The position numbers and the translations under genes were made by a program. Of a stretch of DNA of 44,119 bases, positions 6,425 to 15,386 are shown in pieces. This stretch comes from a virus. The DNA lies in the IMG/VR virus record IMGVR_UViG_3300048597_000300, positions 1 to 44,119 of that record. One strand, written 5' to 3'. Each line of letters opens with the position of its first letter. The stretch's first letter is position 1. The notes under the pieces were generated by a model that did not search any database, was not told the origin of the DNA, and saw only the letters and a list, made by a program, of their open reading frames with translations.

Positions 6425-8383
6425 TTGGCTGGCATATTCATGTCGGCTTCCTTTACCTATCGACCAACAAAGAGCGAAGAGAAGGCCCGTAGGCAAGCTT
6501 ACGATGACCTTGATTTTATGCTTGAGCAGCGGAATAAAACCCGCAACGAATTTGCATACAGTGAGGGCGCACGGACACCACAGCAGTACTGGGATGACTC
6601 AGAACGACGTTTGAATGGTCATACTCCTACCCGTGCTGATCAGGGTAAGGAGGAATGGCAAGAAAACTTTTTCAATCCAATTACCCGTCAGAAGCTACGG
6701 GCTATTGTTGCTGGTGTATCATCAACCGTCCCGGAATTTACATTCAAAGCAGTCAATCGTGAGGGACTTTTGTCGGTCGAACGCGCAGAGATTGCCCATC
6801 AGTTGACTCGACACTCATACCTGACCGGAAATCCACGCCTAGAGATGTTCTGGGAGACGTGGGAAGCGGCTGCAAAGGGTACTGTAATCAAGTACGACAG
6901 CTATAAATACCGAAAGGAGAAGGTCAAAGTAGTCACCGGATACGATCCAGTGACCGGACGGGTGCAATGCGAACGTCAGGAACACGTGGTTGAAGACCGT
7001 CTATGTGACGAATTGATCCCCCTTTCAGAGATGTTCATATGGGATTTTTACATTCACGACATTCAGGAGCAGCCTAAACTGGCATGGGTACAGTATTACG
7101 ATAAGGATCGTTTGAAGAAAGAATTCGGACATTTCCCGAACTTTAAATATGTTAAAGATACCGCCAACTGTTCCCGCTTGGCGTCTTCAACCGACACTTT
7201 TTACTACAAGAAATGGGGTGAACGGGCAGAAAAAAATAACGGAATGTATGAGGTTTTCCGTTACTACTCGAAGACTGAAGATAAATACGAGATCTGGGTA
7301 AATGGGGTACCAATTCTTCGCGCACCTCTTTTGTGGGGTAAGAAGCGAAAGATCTATCCGTTTGCTAAATCGATCCATGAGCCGTTTGCTAATAAGCACT
7401 TCTTCTACGGAAAGAGTTTTCCGTCAGTGATTGAAGGCTCACAGGACATCAACAACACCACATGGAATTCCACGCTTGATAACCTGTATCGCTCATTCAA
7501 CCCTAAAAAACTGGTCGGACTGGTAAACAAGGATCTTTTGGATATTGAAGATGAGTTTGTTACCGCAGACGACATTCTGTACGTGCCTGATGTCAATCAG
7601 GTCAAAATGGAGCCAAGTAGGGGAGTTCAGGCAGCTGACATTAACCTCATTAATCTTTCTTCCCGCAGCGCCGATCTCGCATCCATTGATCCATCTCAGC
7701 AGGGAGCAGCAGGACGGCAGGCAACCGCCCGGGAAATTCTCATTGCCGATGAACGTGCCCGTGAACTGAAGGGCATCTTTTACATGTTTATTGAAGATCT
7801 CTGGCTGCAGAAGACCAAGATCCGGGTGCAAAACATTCTGACCCATTACATGCAGCAGAAGACTGAAATGATTGTTGGAAAGGAAGGAGCGCAGCAACTG
7901 CAGAAGATCAAGACCGTGTTTACCGTACCCGATGTACATCTTTCTGATGGCACTATGGGTACCCTTGGCGTTCAGATAGTAGATAGCAAAACTGATCTGC
8001 CCAGTGTCACTGACATTGAAGCTACGGAAGACGCGATGGCAGAGTCAGGAATCAACTACAAAATGGTCGCCATCACTTCCGATTACCTTGATGACTGGGA
8101 GCTGGACTTCCTTATTGTCCCTGAATCGCTTGAGAACAAATCAATGGCACGGAAGGAAGCTGTATTTGCGGACAAAATCGATAAGGCTTCCACTTACTTC
8201 CCTGAATACGTGGCTTCAAACAAGGAGAAGTACTTCGGTGAGTTTGTGGAAATTTACGGTGAACGCCTCGATGAGTACAACCCGCCTGCAGAGGCACCCC
8301 CGCAGCCGGAAGGTGAAGCGGGGTCTGTGCTTGGTTTAGAAGACGCTAATGCTGTACCTCAAAATGTCCCAGTTGCTGCTTAG
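6425..8383 (+). CDS. Portal protein
   Basis: A protein of about 650 residues forming the dodecameric DNA entry ring at one capsid vertex. It follows terminase, has typical portal length, and contains the stem-region-like segment GSQDINNTTWNSTLDNLYRS and the long helical C-terminal half expected of podoviral portals. The frame can open at TTG 6425 or ATG 6440 (MSASFTYRP). The promoter at 6375-6413 predicts transcription from about 6420, so a near-leaderless TTG start is possible, but ATG 6440 is at least as likely. It overlaps the next gene by 35 bases or, from the later start, 20. Confidence 0.85.
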   Translation: MAGIFMSASFTYRPTKSEEKARRQAYDDLDFMLEQRNKTRNEFAYSEGARTPQQYWDDSERRLNGHTPTRADQGKEEWQENFFNPITRQKLRAIVAGVSSTVPEFTFKAVNREGLLSVERAEIAHQLTRHSYLTGNPRLEMFWETWEAAAKGTVIKYDSYKYRKEKVKVVTGYDPVTGRVQCERQEHVVEDRLCDELIPLSEMFIWDFYIHDIQEQPKLAWVQYYDKDRLKKEFGHFPNFKYVKDTANCSRLASSTDTFYYKKWGERAEKNNGMYEVFRYYSKTEDKYEIWVNGVPILRAPLLWGKKRKIYPFAKSIHEPFANKHFFYGKSFPSVIEGSQDINNTTWNSTLDNLYRSFNPKKLVGLVNKDLLDIEDEFVTADDILYVPDVNQVKMEPSRGVQAADINLINLSSRSADLASIDPSQQGAAGRQATAREILIADERARELKGIFYMFIEDLWLQKTKIRVQNILTHYMQQKTEMIVGKEGAQQLQKIKTVFTVPDVHLSDGTMGTLGVQIVDSKTDLPSVTDIEATEDAMAESGINYKMVAITSDYLDDWELDFLIVPESLENKSMARKEAVFADKIDKASTYFPEYVASNKEKYFGEFVEIYGERLDEYNPPAEAPPQPEGEAGSVLGLEDANAVPQNVPVAA

Positions 8384-9260
8384 TGCATTCAAAGAATTGG
8401 GTCAACACCTCGGGAAAAAACTCGATGAGGTGGTTTCTGCTGTACGCAATACACCCCAAAAGATCGAATTGGATCTCGGACAGTCTTCACGTCAGCTGGA
8501 ATCAGCAGCTGAAAAGCTTTCTGCATTGGCTGATATATTCAAAACCAATGAAAAATCAAAGGATCTTGGGGCAGTAAAAGAGTCGCTCGTAAAAATGGCA
8601 GGTGAATTGGGTAAGGCAGCAAACGCACTTGAAAGAGGGGCATCCAATTCAAGTAAGGAGGACTTTGCGCGTCTCCATAGCGAAATGGTGATCCTTACAG
8701 AAGCAGTTCGGGGCATTAAGCTCGAAGAGCAAGAAATAGATTTCTCACCACTGACTGATGTTTCTACAATTCTTTTGGCAATTCAGGGCGCCGTTGAATC
8801 AAAAAGCACTGATGGCATCGAAACGAAACTTGAAAAAATTCTTGAGTACTTGAAGCAGATCAAGGTCGAACTACCGCAAAGTTTTAAGCTTGATTCAGGG
8901 CAACTCGACCGGATTGTAAATGCTTCTGGTTATGGCGGGGGAGGCGGGGGCGGTAGCTCACCAATGGCTGCACGGATGACTATGGCGAATGTCGATATGG
9001 CATCAGCTAATACCCAGTATTCCTACACTTTCCCCAAAAATACGGTTGGTTTCTACATGAAAGTACGCGCACAGAATGCGAAGTTTACTTTTGCGTGGGT
9101 TACCGGAAAGATGCCAACGTCAGGTGACGGTACCGCCTATATGACCACAACGCAGAATTTCCTTCAGTCACGGCCCGATGTTTCGTTTTCTGAAAAGACT
9201 ATTTACTTTCAGTCCGATGTAGCAAGTCAGGTAATGGAGATTGAATCGTATCAGTTCTAA
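8364..9260 (+). CDS. Coiled-coil structural protein with Gly linker and beta head
   Basis: About 298 residues; an ATG at 8349 would add five. The N-terminal two thirds is a long charged helix/coiled coil (LESAAEKLSALADIF and similar). A run of glycines near residue 194 follows (GYGGGGGGGSS), then a beta-rich C-terminal domain (about 95 residues) ending in VMEIESYQF. This architecture, an elongated stalk linked to a small beta head, fits a virion attachment or capsid-associated fibre. It lies between portal and the giant fibre gene, and its stop is one base before that ATG. Exact role not known. Confidence 0.65.
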   Translation: MSQLLLSAFKELGQHLGKKLDEVVSAVRNTPQKIELDLGQSSRQLESAAEKLSALADIFKTNEKSKDLGAVKESLVKMAGELGKAANALERGASNSSKEDFARLHSEMVILTEAVRGIKLEEQEIDFSPLTDVSTILLAIQGAVESKSTDGIETKLEKILEYLKQIKVELPQSFKLDSGQLDRIVNASGYGGGGGGGSSPMAARMTMANVDMASANTQYSYTFPKNTVGFYMKVRAQNAKFTFAWVTGKMPTSGDGTAYMTTTQNFLQSRPDVSFSEKTIYFQSDVASQVMEIESYQF

Positions 9261-9261
9261 C

Positions 9262-12200
9262 ATGCGAAGTATTTTATTATTACTAGGGATTGCTGCACTG
9301 ATGTTCGTAACCATTGTGCAGATCGTAAGCGCACAGGGCGCTGATATTTGGTTTCCCGATTCAAGCGGGGGTAATGATTATGCCCGATTGGTCGATCCAA
9401 CATGGGGATTACTGGTTGATGATCTTGCCAGTGCGGGAACTCCTTGTGTAACTGTAGACTCAGTAGGACGATTTGGTACTTCAACATGCGGGTCAGGAAG
9501 TGGTAGTTTTGCCACTAGTTCAGCAGACTACTGGATCAGTCAGTATTACAAGGGATATTTCTTTTCGACCACCAGTGCCGACCACTGGGAGACAACCCAA
9601 ACAGCACGTACTGCAGACGATCTTTCTAATAACTCAATAGAGGATCTTTCCGACGTTGCGGCCATGACTGAGAACTATGGTGACCTTCTCGGCTGGAATG
9701 GTTCAACATGGACGGACTTTGCGACCTCAGCCCTGAAAATTTCATGGAATGATCTCGCCAACATTCCGGCAGGCTTTGCCGATGGTACTGACGATACGGC
9801 CGGAGGTGGTAGCGGCGCGATTGCTACCAGTTCGGCTGAAACAGCGGGTCAACTTGCGTATTGGACTACCACCAACGGAACACCAGCACGCCTAAGTACT
9901 GTTGCAACTGGCACGCTCACTTGTTCATCAGGCATTTCTTGCACCTCTCGGGCGGTAATCGGGGGATCGTCTGCAATCACCCTTGACGCTACGGGCAACT
10001 GGACGGGAACGCTTGACGGGTTTGAGGCAGCGGCACTGATAGCAGCAGGCTTTTCTACGACCTCAGCCAACTACTGGGAGACGCAACAGACGGCACGAAC
10101 AGCGGACGACCTCACCAACAACTCTATTACCGATCTCTCTGACGTTGATACGGCGGGTGTTTCCGCAGGCAACATACTCGGCTTTGATGGCTCCAACTGG
10201 GTGGATATGTCCACTAGCTCCTACCTCATCTCAAGCGAACTTGACACCATTGCCGAACTGGAAACCCAACTTGGAAGCGTGAACGTTCTCTTGGAGACTG
10301 AGATTGACGCGGCCTCGGAACTGGCAGCGTTGCTCGATGACGAAACCGGAAGCGCAGGCGGTGGCGTACCCGTATTCTCCATCAATCCACTTCTCTCAGG
10401 CTTCCGCTCGTACGCATCATCAACAATAGGCGATGGCACCCTAGCAGGGGGTCTTACCGTTTCTGGTGGAGCAACCACGACAGCTACCTCTACACTCAAA
10501 GCCGCAAACATTCAAAGCGCTCTTACGCTCTTTGGTAGCACGGTGTCAACTCATAACGCGCTCTGCATCCTTCTTACCGGCACTGCCGATCTTTGCGATG
10601 GTTCAGATGACGGGGGCGTTGGTGGTGGTTCTCTTCATGCGGATGCCGGATCGTACATCTATCCCAAAGATGGCGATTACCACAGCGCACCACGATACTC
10701 CTCAACTTCCACTACGGCAACGTCAACGAGTCTTGGCCCGTGGGCCTTCACGGCGAGTGCCGATTACGGAAGCAATAACTTCGATGATGGCTTTGTAGTG
10801 ATGAGCAGCCTGTATGATGGCACCATTCTTAACATTCAGGGCAGCTCAAGCGGTTCCGCATCGGATGACGGCTTGGTGCTAATCGAGCAGAACGATGCCT
10901 CACATGCTAACGAGTTGCTTGCTCTCATCAACAACTCAACCAGTGCCGCCTCAGAAGAGTGGGCGATGTACTCCCCAGTCCCCGACTGGCTGATGTGTGA
11001 TACCAACGCAGATGCTAACGACTGTTTTGAGGGTGAGCAGAATGACGACTGGTTCCTCTTAAACGGCCGCAACAGCGGAAATGACAGCTTCGAGCGTGCA
11101 TTTATATTCGGCCCGAGTCGGACGGGAGGAATGCTTGGCTTGGGTACCAACTTCTCTACGGCTTCGATGAACGCGAAGCTTACTATTGTTGCAACTACCA
11201 CTGTCCCCGGTGACAGCGACATTCTTCATCTCAACTCAACCACCAACGGTCAGGGCGACTACGGACGTGTGACCGGGGAGGGAGTGTTGGTAATGGGCGA
11301 TTACGATGCACCGAACAACAATCTTGGCCGGATACTTGTTGCGCGTGGTGCGCTTGCTCCATCATCAATTGATCTTGATGACACTCTTGCCGTAGGAGCA
11401 ACCAACGCCAACGCTACGAACAAGTATCTCGGGCAGTTCGGGTGGTTCTCGGCTGACAGCAACTTCTCTGCCGCGAAGCTTGTGGCGTACATTGGGGCAG
11501 AGGCTTCCGAAACTTATGCAGCAGATGATGATGTTGGTTCGCATATCAACTTCTACACGGGCACGCAAGGCAATAGCAACCCAACCCTCAAAGCTCAGCT
11601 TCAGGACGACGGAGACTTTCAGTTGGTATCTGGCAACCTCGACATCGACGGCACCGGGACATCGACACTCGCAGGAAATGCCGACCTCGCAGGAGACTTA
11701 AACGCCGACCAGCTTTTTGTAACTGGTGCTACCTCGACGTTCGCCTCGGGCCTCAATATTACGGGCGGCTGCTTCGCTCAGAACGGCACTTGTCTCACCA
11801 CAAGCGCGGGTACCATCGACGGTTCTGGCTCTGGAGGCCGGGTAACCTATTGGAGCGACGCCGATACACTCACTTCAGACACTGATCTTACCTTTGACGG
11901 CTCACGGCTTACCGCTACCAACCTGCTCGTTTCAAGCTACGCAACCACTACCTACCTAGTTACTAAAGGGGCAGCAACACCGGCTATTACCGACACTGCA
12001 ACCTACTTCTGGACTGACACCAATGGTTTTGCAAACTTCCGTACATCCCTCGATGACACTGGCTTCTTCTACTACAACGGGTCAGGAAGCGAACTGTTTG
12101 CTGTAGATAGTTCAATTTCGGCATGGCGAAGTCTCTATTCGCTTGATGTAAACGGAACTGCAACATCGACCTTTAACCGTGGAATAAATATTGACGGAAC

Positions 12201-13161
12201 CGGATGCTTTGCTGTCAACGGCGTATGTGTGGGAGGTGTGGGTGGCACTGGTACCGTAAACTCTGGCACGCAGGGGCAGTTTGCGTACTACGCGGGCGCA
12301 GGAACAGCGGTATCCGGCACCTCGACTATCTTTATTGACACTGATAAGCAGATCGGAATTGGTACGACATCCCCCCAGGAAACCTTTAACGTGGTAGGAA
12401 ATTACATCGTTGAGGGTCAGACCGGATCAAAGGCATACCGTTTCCGCACGACCGGCTCCAACCTTGATTTCGACGCAGGAGGCGCAGACCTCTATTTCAC
12501 CAACAACACTGCTGCTGACTTCACCGGCACTGAACGCAAGTATCTGGTGATGGGATCGACTTTTGACTTTGTGGCTGCCTTTGGAGGATGGGAGTGGCAG
12601 GATCGCGCTGGTGGTGCCGTTCAGCACAAAATTGATGGAGAAGGTGGCGTTGTGTTCAACGAGCAAGGCGGTGATCGTGATTTCCGGGTTGAAAGCGATA
12701 CCATCACTCACTTGCTTTTCACCGACGCATCAACAAACAGGGTGGGTGTTGGAAGTTCCACGCCATGGGCGTTCCTTGGTATTCTTCCCGACGCCAGCGC
12801 CACACGTCCGATTTTCAGCGTAGCGTCCTCAACAAACACTTCAATTCTTGAAGTTACCGCGACGGGTTCGGTAAAGATCAACGACAAGGGCGTACTTTAC
12901 GATTTCACCACCGCCTCAGCTTCATCATCGAAGAACAGTAACGACAAGTTTGACCAGATTGCATGGTGTCCCAACGGATACAAAGCCATTTCCGGTGGCT
13001 ACAGCTTCGGTACGACCACAGCGGGCATCGACCTTGGAGCACTGGCAACTGAGCCTACTGCTACCAGCGGGGGGTGGAGTGTCGATGCAATCGAAACAGT
13101 ATCGGTAACCACAAACTGGGACGTTAAAGTAACCGCAAACTGTACCCGTTTAAGTTATTAG
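9262..13161 (+). CDS. Giant repetitive fibre/adhesin with signal peptide
   Basis: A 1299-residue protein beginning with a clear secretion signal (basic N-terminus, hydrophobic core IALLMF-like region to about residue 23, cleavage near VSA-QG). The rest is Thr/Ser/Gly-rich beta structure. Repeated modules include TTSADHWETTQTARTADDL near residue 101 and TTSANYWETQQTARTADDL near 263, ATSTF blocks near 823 and 967, GIGTTSP near 1032 and GSSTPW near 1162, then a C-terminal Cys-containing domain (GYKAISGGYSF). I associate this vocabulary with surface proteins of Parcubacteria. Likely a receptor-binding fibre. A TTG at 9241 is a possible longer start, but ATG 9262 sits right after the previous stop. 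Base composition is richer in C from about 10.1 kb on, suggesting acquisition. Confidence 0.75.
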   Translation: MRSILLLLGIAALMFVTIVQIVSAQGADIWFPDSSGGNDYARLVDPTWGLLVDDLASAGTPCVTVDSVGRFGTSTCGSGSGSFATSSADYWISQYYKGYFFSTTSADHWETTQTARTADDLSNNSIEDLSDVAAMTENYGDLLGWNGSTWTDFATSALKISWNDLANIPAGFADGTDDTAGGGSGAIATSSAETAGQLAYWTTTNGTPARLSTVATGTLTCSSGISCTSRAVIGGSSAITLDATGNWTGTLDGFEAAALIAAGFSTTSANYWETQQTARTADDLTNNSITDLSDVDTAGVSAGNILGFDGSNWVDMSTSSYLISSELDTIAELETQLGSVNVLLETEIDAASELAALLDDETGSAGGGVPVFSINPLLSGFRSYASSTIGDGTLAGGLTVSGGATTTATSTLKAANIQSALTLFGSTVSTHNALCILLTGTADLCDGSDDGGVGGGSLHADAGSYIYPKDGDYHSAPRYSSTSTTATSTSLGPWAFTASADYGSNNFDDGFVVMSSLYDGTILNIQGSSSGSASDDGLVLIEQNDASHANELLALINNSTSAASEEWAMYSPVPDWLMCDTNADANDCFEGEQNDDWFLLNGRNSGNDSFERAFIFGPSRTGGMLGLGTNFSTASMNAKLTIVATTTVPGDSDILHLNSTTNGQGDYGRVTGEGVLVMGDYDAPNNNLGRILVARGALAPSSIDLDDTLAVGATNANATNKYLGQFGWFSADSNFSAAKLVAYIGAEASETYAADDDVGSHINFYTGTQGNSNPTLKAQLQDDGDFQLVSGNLDIDGTGTSTLAGNADLAGDLNADQLFVTGATSTFASGLNITGGCFAQNGTCLTTSAGTIDGSGSGGRVTYWSDADTLTSDTDLTFDGSRLTATNLLVSSYATTTYLVTKGAATPAITDTATYFWTDTNGFANFRTSLDDTGFFYYNGSGSELFAVDSSISAWRSLYSLDVNGTATSTFNRGINIDGTGCFAVNGVCVGGVGGTGTVNSGTQGQFAYYAGAGTAVSGTSTIFIDTDKQIGIGTTSPQETFNVVGNYIVEGQTGSKAYRFRTTGSNLDFDAGGADLYFTNNTAADFTGTERKYLVMGSTFDFVAAFGGWEWQDRAGGAVQHKIDGEGGVVFNEQGGDRDFRVESDTITHLLFTDASTNRVGVGSSTPWAFLGILPDASATRPIFSVASSTNTSILEVTATGSVKINDKGVLYDFTTASASSSKNSNDKFDQIAWCPNGYKAISGGYSFGTTTAGIDLGALATEPTATSGGWSVDAIETVSVTTNWDVKVTANCTRLSY

Positions 13162-13176
13162 TTAAATACATTAACC

Positions 13177-13365
13177 ATGGAAATATTCAAGATTCAGGTA
13201 AACATCGTTTTGGGGGTTGCTTTTGGTGTACTTATTTGTCTGTTCTCTCTGCATGCATTTACCGTATATCAGTTTAAGCGCGACCTCACTCTTTTGATCG
13301 GGCAGGTAAGTGCAAATTCGAGAGATGTCGGTGGCATCATTGAATACTTGAAGTCGAAACAGTAA
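13177..13365 (+). CDS. Small single-span membrane protein
   Basis: A 62-residue protein with one hydrophobic span (about residues 10-32) and a charged helical tail (RDLTLLIGQVSANSRDV). It lies immediately upstream of the holin gene and is probably an accessory of that lysis unit, for instance an antiholin-like or hemolysin-XhlA-like partner. That assignment rests on size, topology and position only. Confidence 0.6.
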   Translation: MEIFKIQVNIVLGVAFGVLICLFSLHAFTVYQFKRDLTLLIGQVSANSRDVGGIIEYLKSKQ

Positions 13366-13377
13366 TTCACTGCTACT

Positions 13378-13815
13378 ATGTGGGGTTACATTTCAAATTA
13401 CCTGCAGCATCTTTCAGAGATTGTGCTGTCTTTTGCGAGCTTGAAAATTGTTGTTGCAGCACTGCTTGCAATCGCTTCTTTTTTCTTTGGTGACCTTTAT
13501 ATTGATGCAATCATTGCCACGGTCATGCTCATGGTCATCGATCTTGGTACTGGGCTTACTGCTTCGTATGTAGAAAAAATACCAATCACTTCACGACGGA
13601 TGAGTGGCAGTGTCCTTAAAGGGACGGTGTATCTTACTGCGATTAGCGCGGCCCACTTTGTAGATCAGTCAGTGCCGGGATCTTTCGTACAGAGTGCAAT
13701 GATTTCCTTTGTTGCACTAACCGAGTTTACTTCAATCCTCGAAAACATCGGGCGAATGGGCTTTTCAACTCCAAAGAAAATCCTTAATCAATTAAAAGAC
13801 AAATATGGGCAATAA
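13378..13815 (+). CDS. Holin, phage_holin_4 / TcdE-like family
   Basis: A 145-residue membrane protein that would form the lesion releasing or activating lysis enzymes. Hydrophobic segments lie near residues 20-40, 42-62, 80-95 and 100-118. Family-like landmarks are visible: LMVIDLGTGLTASY (the LDxxTG motif), SSRR/KG-type loop, AHFVDQSVPG, and the end motif SILENIGRMGFSTPKKI, which closely follows the SILENLGRLGVPIPKKL signature of this family. The last 11 bases overlap the next gene, a papain-like protease, which argues for a holin-protease lysis pair. Confidence 0.85.
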   Translation: MWGYISNYLQHLSEIVLSFASLKIVVAALLAIASFFFGDLYIDAIIATVMLMVIDLGTGLTASYVEKIPITSRRMSGSVLKGTVYLTAISAAHFVDQSVPGSFVQSAMISFVALTEFTSILENIGRMGFSTPKKILNQLKDKYGQ

Positions 13816-14686
13816 CAATTTTGGCCTTCAGCCGCTTCCACAAGACAGTCGAGACTTTCAGCTCGGCGCCATTGTTACGTTGCCAGCCCTTAAAGATTTA
13901 CCAGAACGTTTTGCCCTAACCGGGAGTATATGGGTCAAAGATCAAGGGGATTCTGACTTCTGTACCGCGTATGCCTATTGTGGTATTTCACAACTTCAGG
14001 AAGGCGTGAGGCTTTGTGACGACTTTTCATTCGCCGCATCAAAGTGGCTATCAGGAAATTTGGAATCATGGGGTCAGGACATGCGTTCAGCTGCAAAGGC
14101 TCATGTAAAAATCGGGGCAATTGAAGAGAGTGACCGGCCAGATGGCTTTACTGTCGAAGAGAAAGGCTCGGACTTCTTGCGAAATATAGCCAATTGGCCA
14201 GAGAAATTGCAGAGAAAGGCAGTCAAACATCGGAAGAAATCCTTCGCTGCAGTAATCGATCCTAGTAGTGACTATGACTGCTTCGATCAAATCAGGGCTT
14301 CAATATGGAAGTTTCGGGATAAGAAGCAAGGAGTCGCCATTGGCGTTATTTGGGGCTGGAAAAAGAGTCAGGTATACATTGACGAAATTGGGACTGGGCA
14401 GTACGGACATGCGATGTATGCAATCGGTTGGGAAGGGGACTATCTCATTGTTGTAAATTCACATGGGAAGGTCACGGGTCGTAACGGTTTCCATTATTTC
14501 CACCGGAAAGTGATTAATCATTTTGCACCGATGTATGGCGCTTTTATGCTCATCGATCTTGAAAAAGATGATGCTAAGTATTACATCGAAAACGGTATTA
14601 AATGGGATGCCGGCTGGCTTCGGAAATTACTTCAGCTTTTTAAGAAGGTATTTATCCACAAACCTCTTGACATTCGAAATACCTGA
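13805..14686 (+). CDS. Papain-like cysteine protease (C1-like)
   Basis: A 293-residue enzyme with the papain catalytic layout: oxyanion Gln47 and nucleophile Cys53 in VKDQGDSDFCTAYAY, His202 in YGHAMYAIGW and Asn218 in VVNSHG. The order and spacing match C1 peptidases. It begins inside the end of the holin gene, so it may act at the cell surface after holin action, cutting wall-linked or S-layer protein, or be a virion-associated protease. No signal peptide is seen, in line with holin-dependent release. The 3' end carries promoter copy 5. Confidence 0.8.
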   Translation: MGNNNFGLQPLPQDSRDFQLGAIVTLPALKDLPERFALTGSIWVKDQGDSDFCTAYAYCGISQLQEGVRLCDDFSFAASKWLSGNLESWGQDMRSAAKAHVKIGAIEESDRPDGFTVEEKGSDFLRNIANWPEKLQRKAVKHRKKSFAAVIDPSSDYDCFDQIRASIWKFRDKKQGVAIGVIWGWKKSQVYIDEIGTGQYGHAMYAIGWEGDYLIVVNSHGKVTGRNGFHYFHRKVINHFAPMYGAFMLIDLEKDDAKYYIENGIKWDAGWLRKLLQLFKKVFIHKPLDIRNT

Positions 14687-14692
14687 TACCCT
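14654..14692 (+). promoter_or_regulatory. Phage promoter, copy 5 of 5
   Basis: ATCCACA at 14654-14660, within a perfect DnaA-box-like TTATCCACA (14652-14660), six bases, TTGACA at 14667-14672, 14 bases, TACCCT at 14687-14692, six bases, then the ATG at 14699. It lies inside the 3' end of the protease gene and would start a leaderless message for the head genes. Confidence 0.8.
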
Positions 14693-14698
14693 CAAATC

Positions 14699-14962
14699 AT
14701 GCATTCACTTGCAAAAACCAGCGATGAGATGTGTCTTGAACCTAGCAGGGTTTATTACCCGTCGATCTATGTCGACGACAAGGCTATGCCAGAGATCAAG
14801 GATCTCAAGGTTGGTGAGGAATTCAGCATGGTTATCAAGGCCAAAATTTCGAGCCAGCACGAAAGCGAGCGTGACGGGGAAACTCGTTTGCACGCCGATG
14901 TTTCTGTTATGGCATATGAGATGACCGACCATGATAAAGATGTTGAAAAGACTTTGGATTAG
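14699..14962 (+). CDS. Conserved small phage protein (87 aa), predicted leaderless
   Basis: An 87-residue beta-rich protein with the pattern VYYPSIYVDDKAMPEIKDL followed by VGEEFSMVIKAKI, which I have seen among phage hypothetical proteins close to head genes. It is the first gene after promoter copy 5, whose -10-like box ends six bases before the ATG. Possibly a minor head or scaffold-associated factor. Function not established. Confidence 0.7.
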   Translation: MHSLAKTSDEMCLEPSRVYYPSIYVDDKAMPEIKDLKVGEEFSMVIKAKISSQHESERDGETRLHADVSVMAYEMTDHDKDVEKTLD

Positions 14963-15257
14963 ATGGATGGTTTCCTTGTGGGAACCACCCCATCCTTCAG
15001 AGGGTGATGCAAAGCTCATTGATGAATGGCTGGTTGCCACGTACAACCACAAAGGTTTTCATGCGTACGTACGGCATCGGGATCTGTACTTTCTGAAAGA
15101 GCTTGGCGGGGGTGTTGCGCTATCTCCCCGGGGTCATGATGACTATGTCGGATTGATTCATCAGCGCATTGAATTACTGAAACTGGCAGAGAAGGGCAAG
15201 AAGGCCCATGAATTGCACATTGCGCGGTTACGGGAGAAGCAAAGTCAGGGACGGTGA
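14931..15257 (+). CDS. Hypothetical protein (up to 108 aa)
   Basis: A basic, helical protein. Possible starts are 14931, 14940 and 14967; the conserved-looking part begins after residue 25 (LIDEWLVATYNHKGFHAYVR). The C-terminal half is a charged helix ending REKQSQGR. It overlaps the preceding gene when the first start is used. No domain recognised; it lies directly before the structured leader of the scaffold gene. Confidence 0.6.
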   Translation: MIKMLKRLWIRWMVSLWEPPHPSEGDAKLIDEWLVATYNHKGFHAYVRHRDLYFLKELGGGVALSPRGHDDYVGLIHQRIELLKLAEKGKKAHELHIARLREKQSQGR

Positions 15258-15386
15258 ATCTTTGAAAATTAAATATCAAAGTTGGCCATCGACCCGGTGT
15301 TCTGGGTTGGGGGTTTTTTCGCCAACTTTTCCTCCAACCTAGAACACGGGGCCGGTGCAAACCGGCTTATTTCTGGTTACATTTCC
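15258..15386 (+). promoter_or_regulatory. Structured leader with competing hairpins before scaffold gene
   Basis: AAAGTTGGC (15278-15286) can pair with GCCAACTTT (15321-15329). A 14-bp stem with one G-T pair can form between 15297-15310 and 15334-15347; because it crosses the first pairing, the two are mutually exclusive. A third hairpin, GCCGGT-GCAA-ACCGGC (15351-15366), has a GNRA-type loop and is followed by TTATTTCT. This resembles an attenuator controlling scaffold and capsid expression. No protein start other than a TTG at 15282 is available in it. Confidence 0.55.

Noticed and set aside
14652-14660. DnaA boxes as a replication origin
   Set aside because: The single exact TTATCCACA and the weaker relatives each sit at the same distance from a TTGACA box, so they are better read as a promoter element than as an origin cluster.
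15282-15386. 35-residue N-terminal extension of the scaffold from TTG 15282
   Set aside because: It would translate through three strong hairpins and is followed by a better ATG at 15387.
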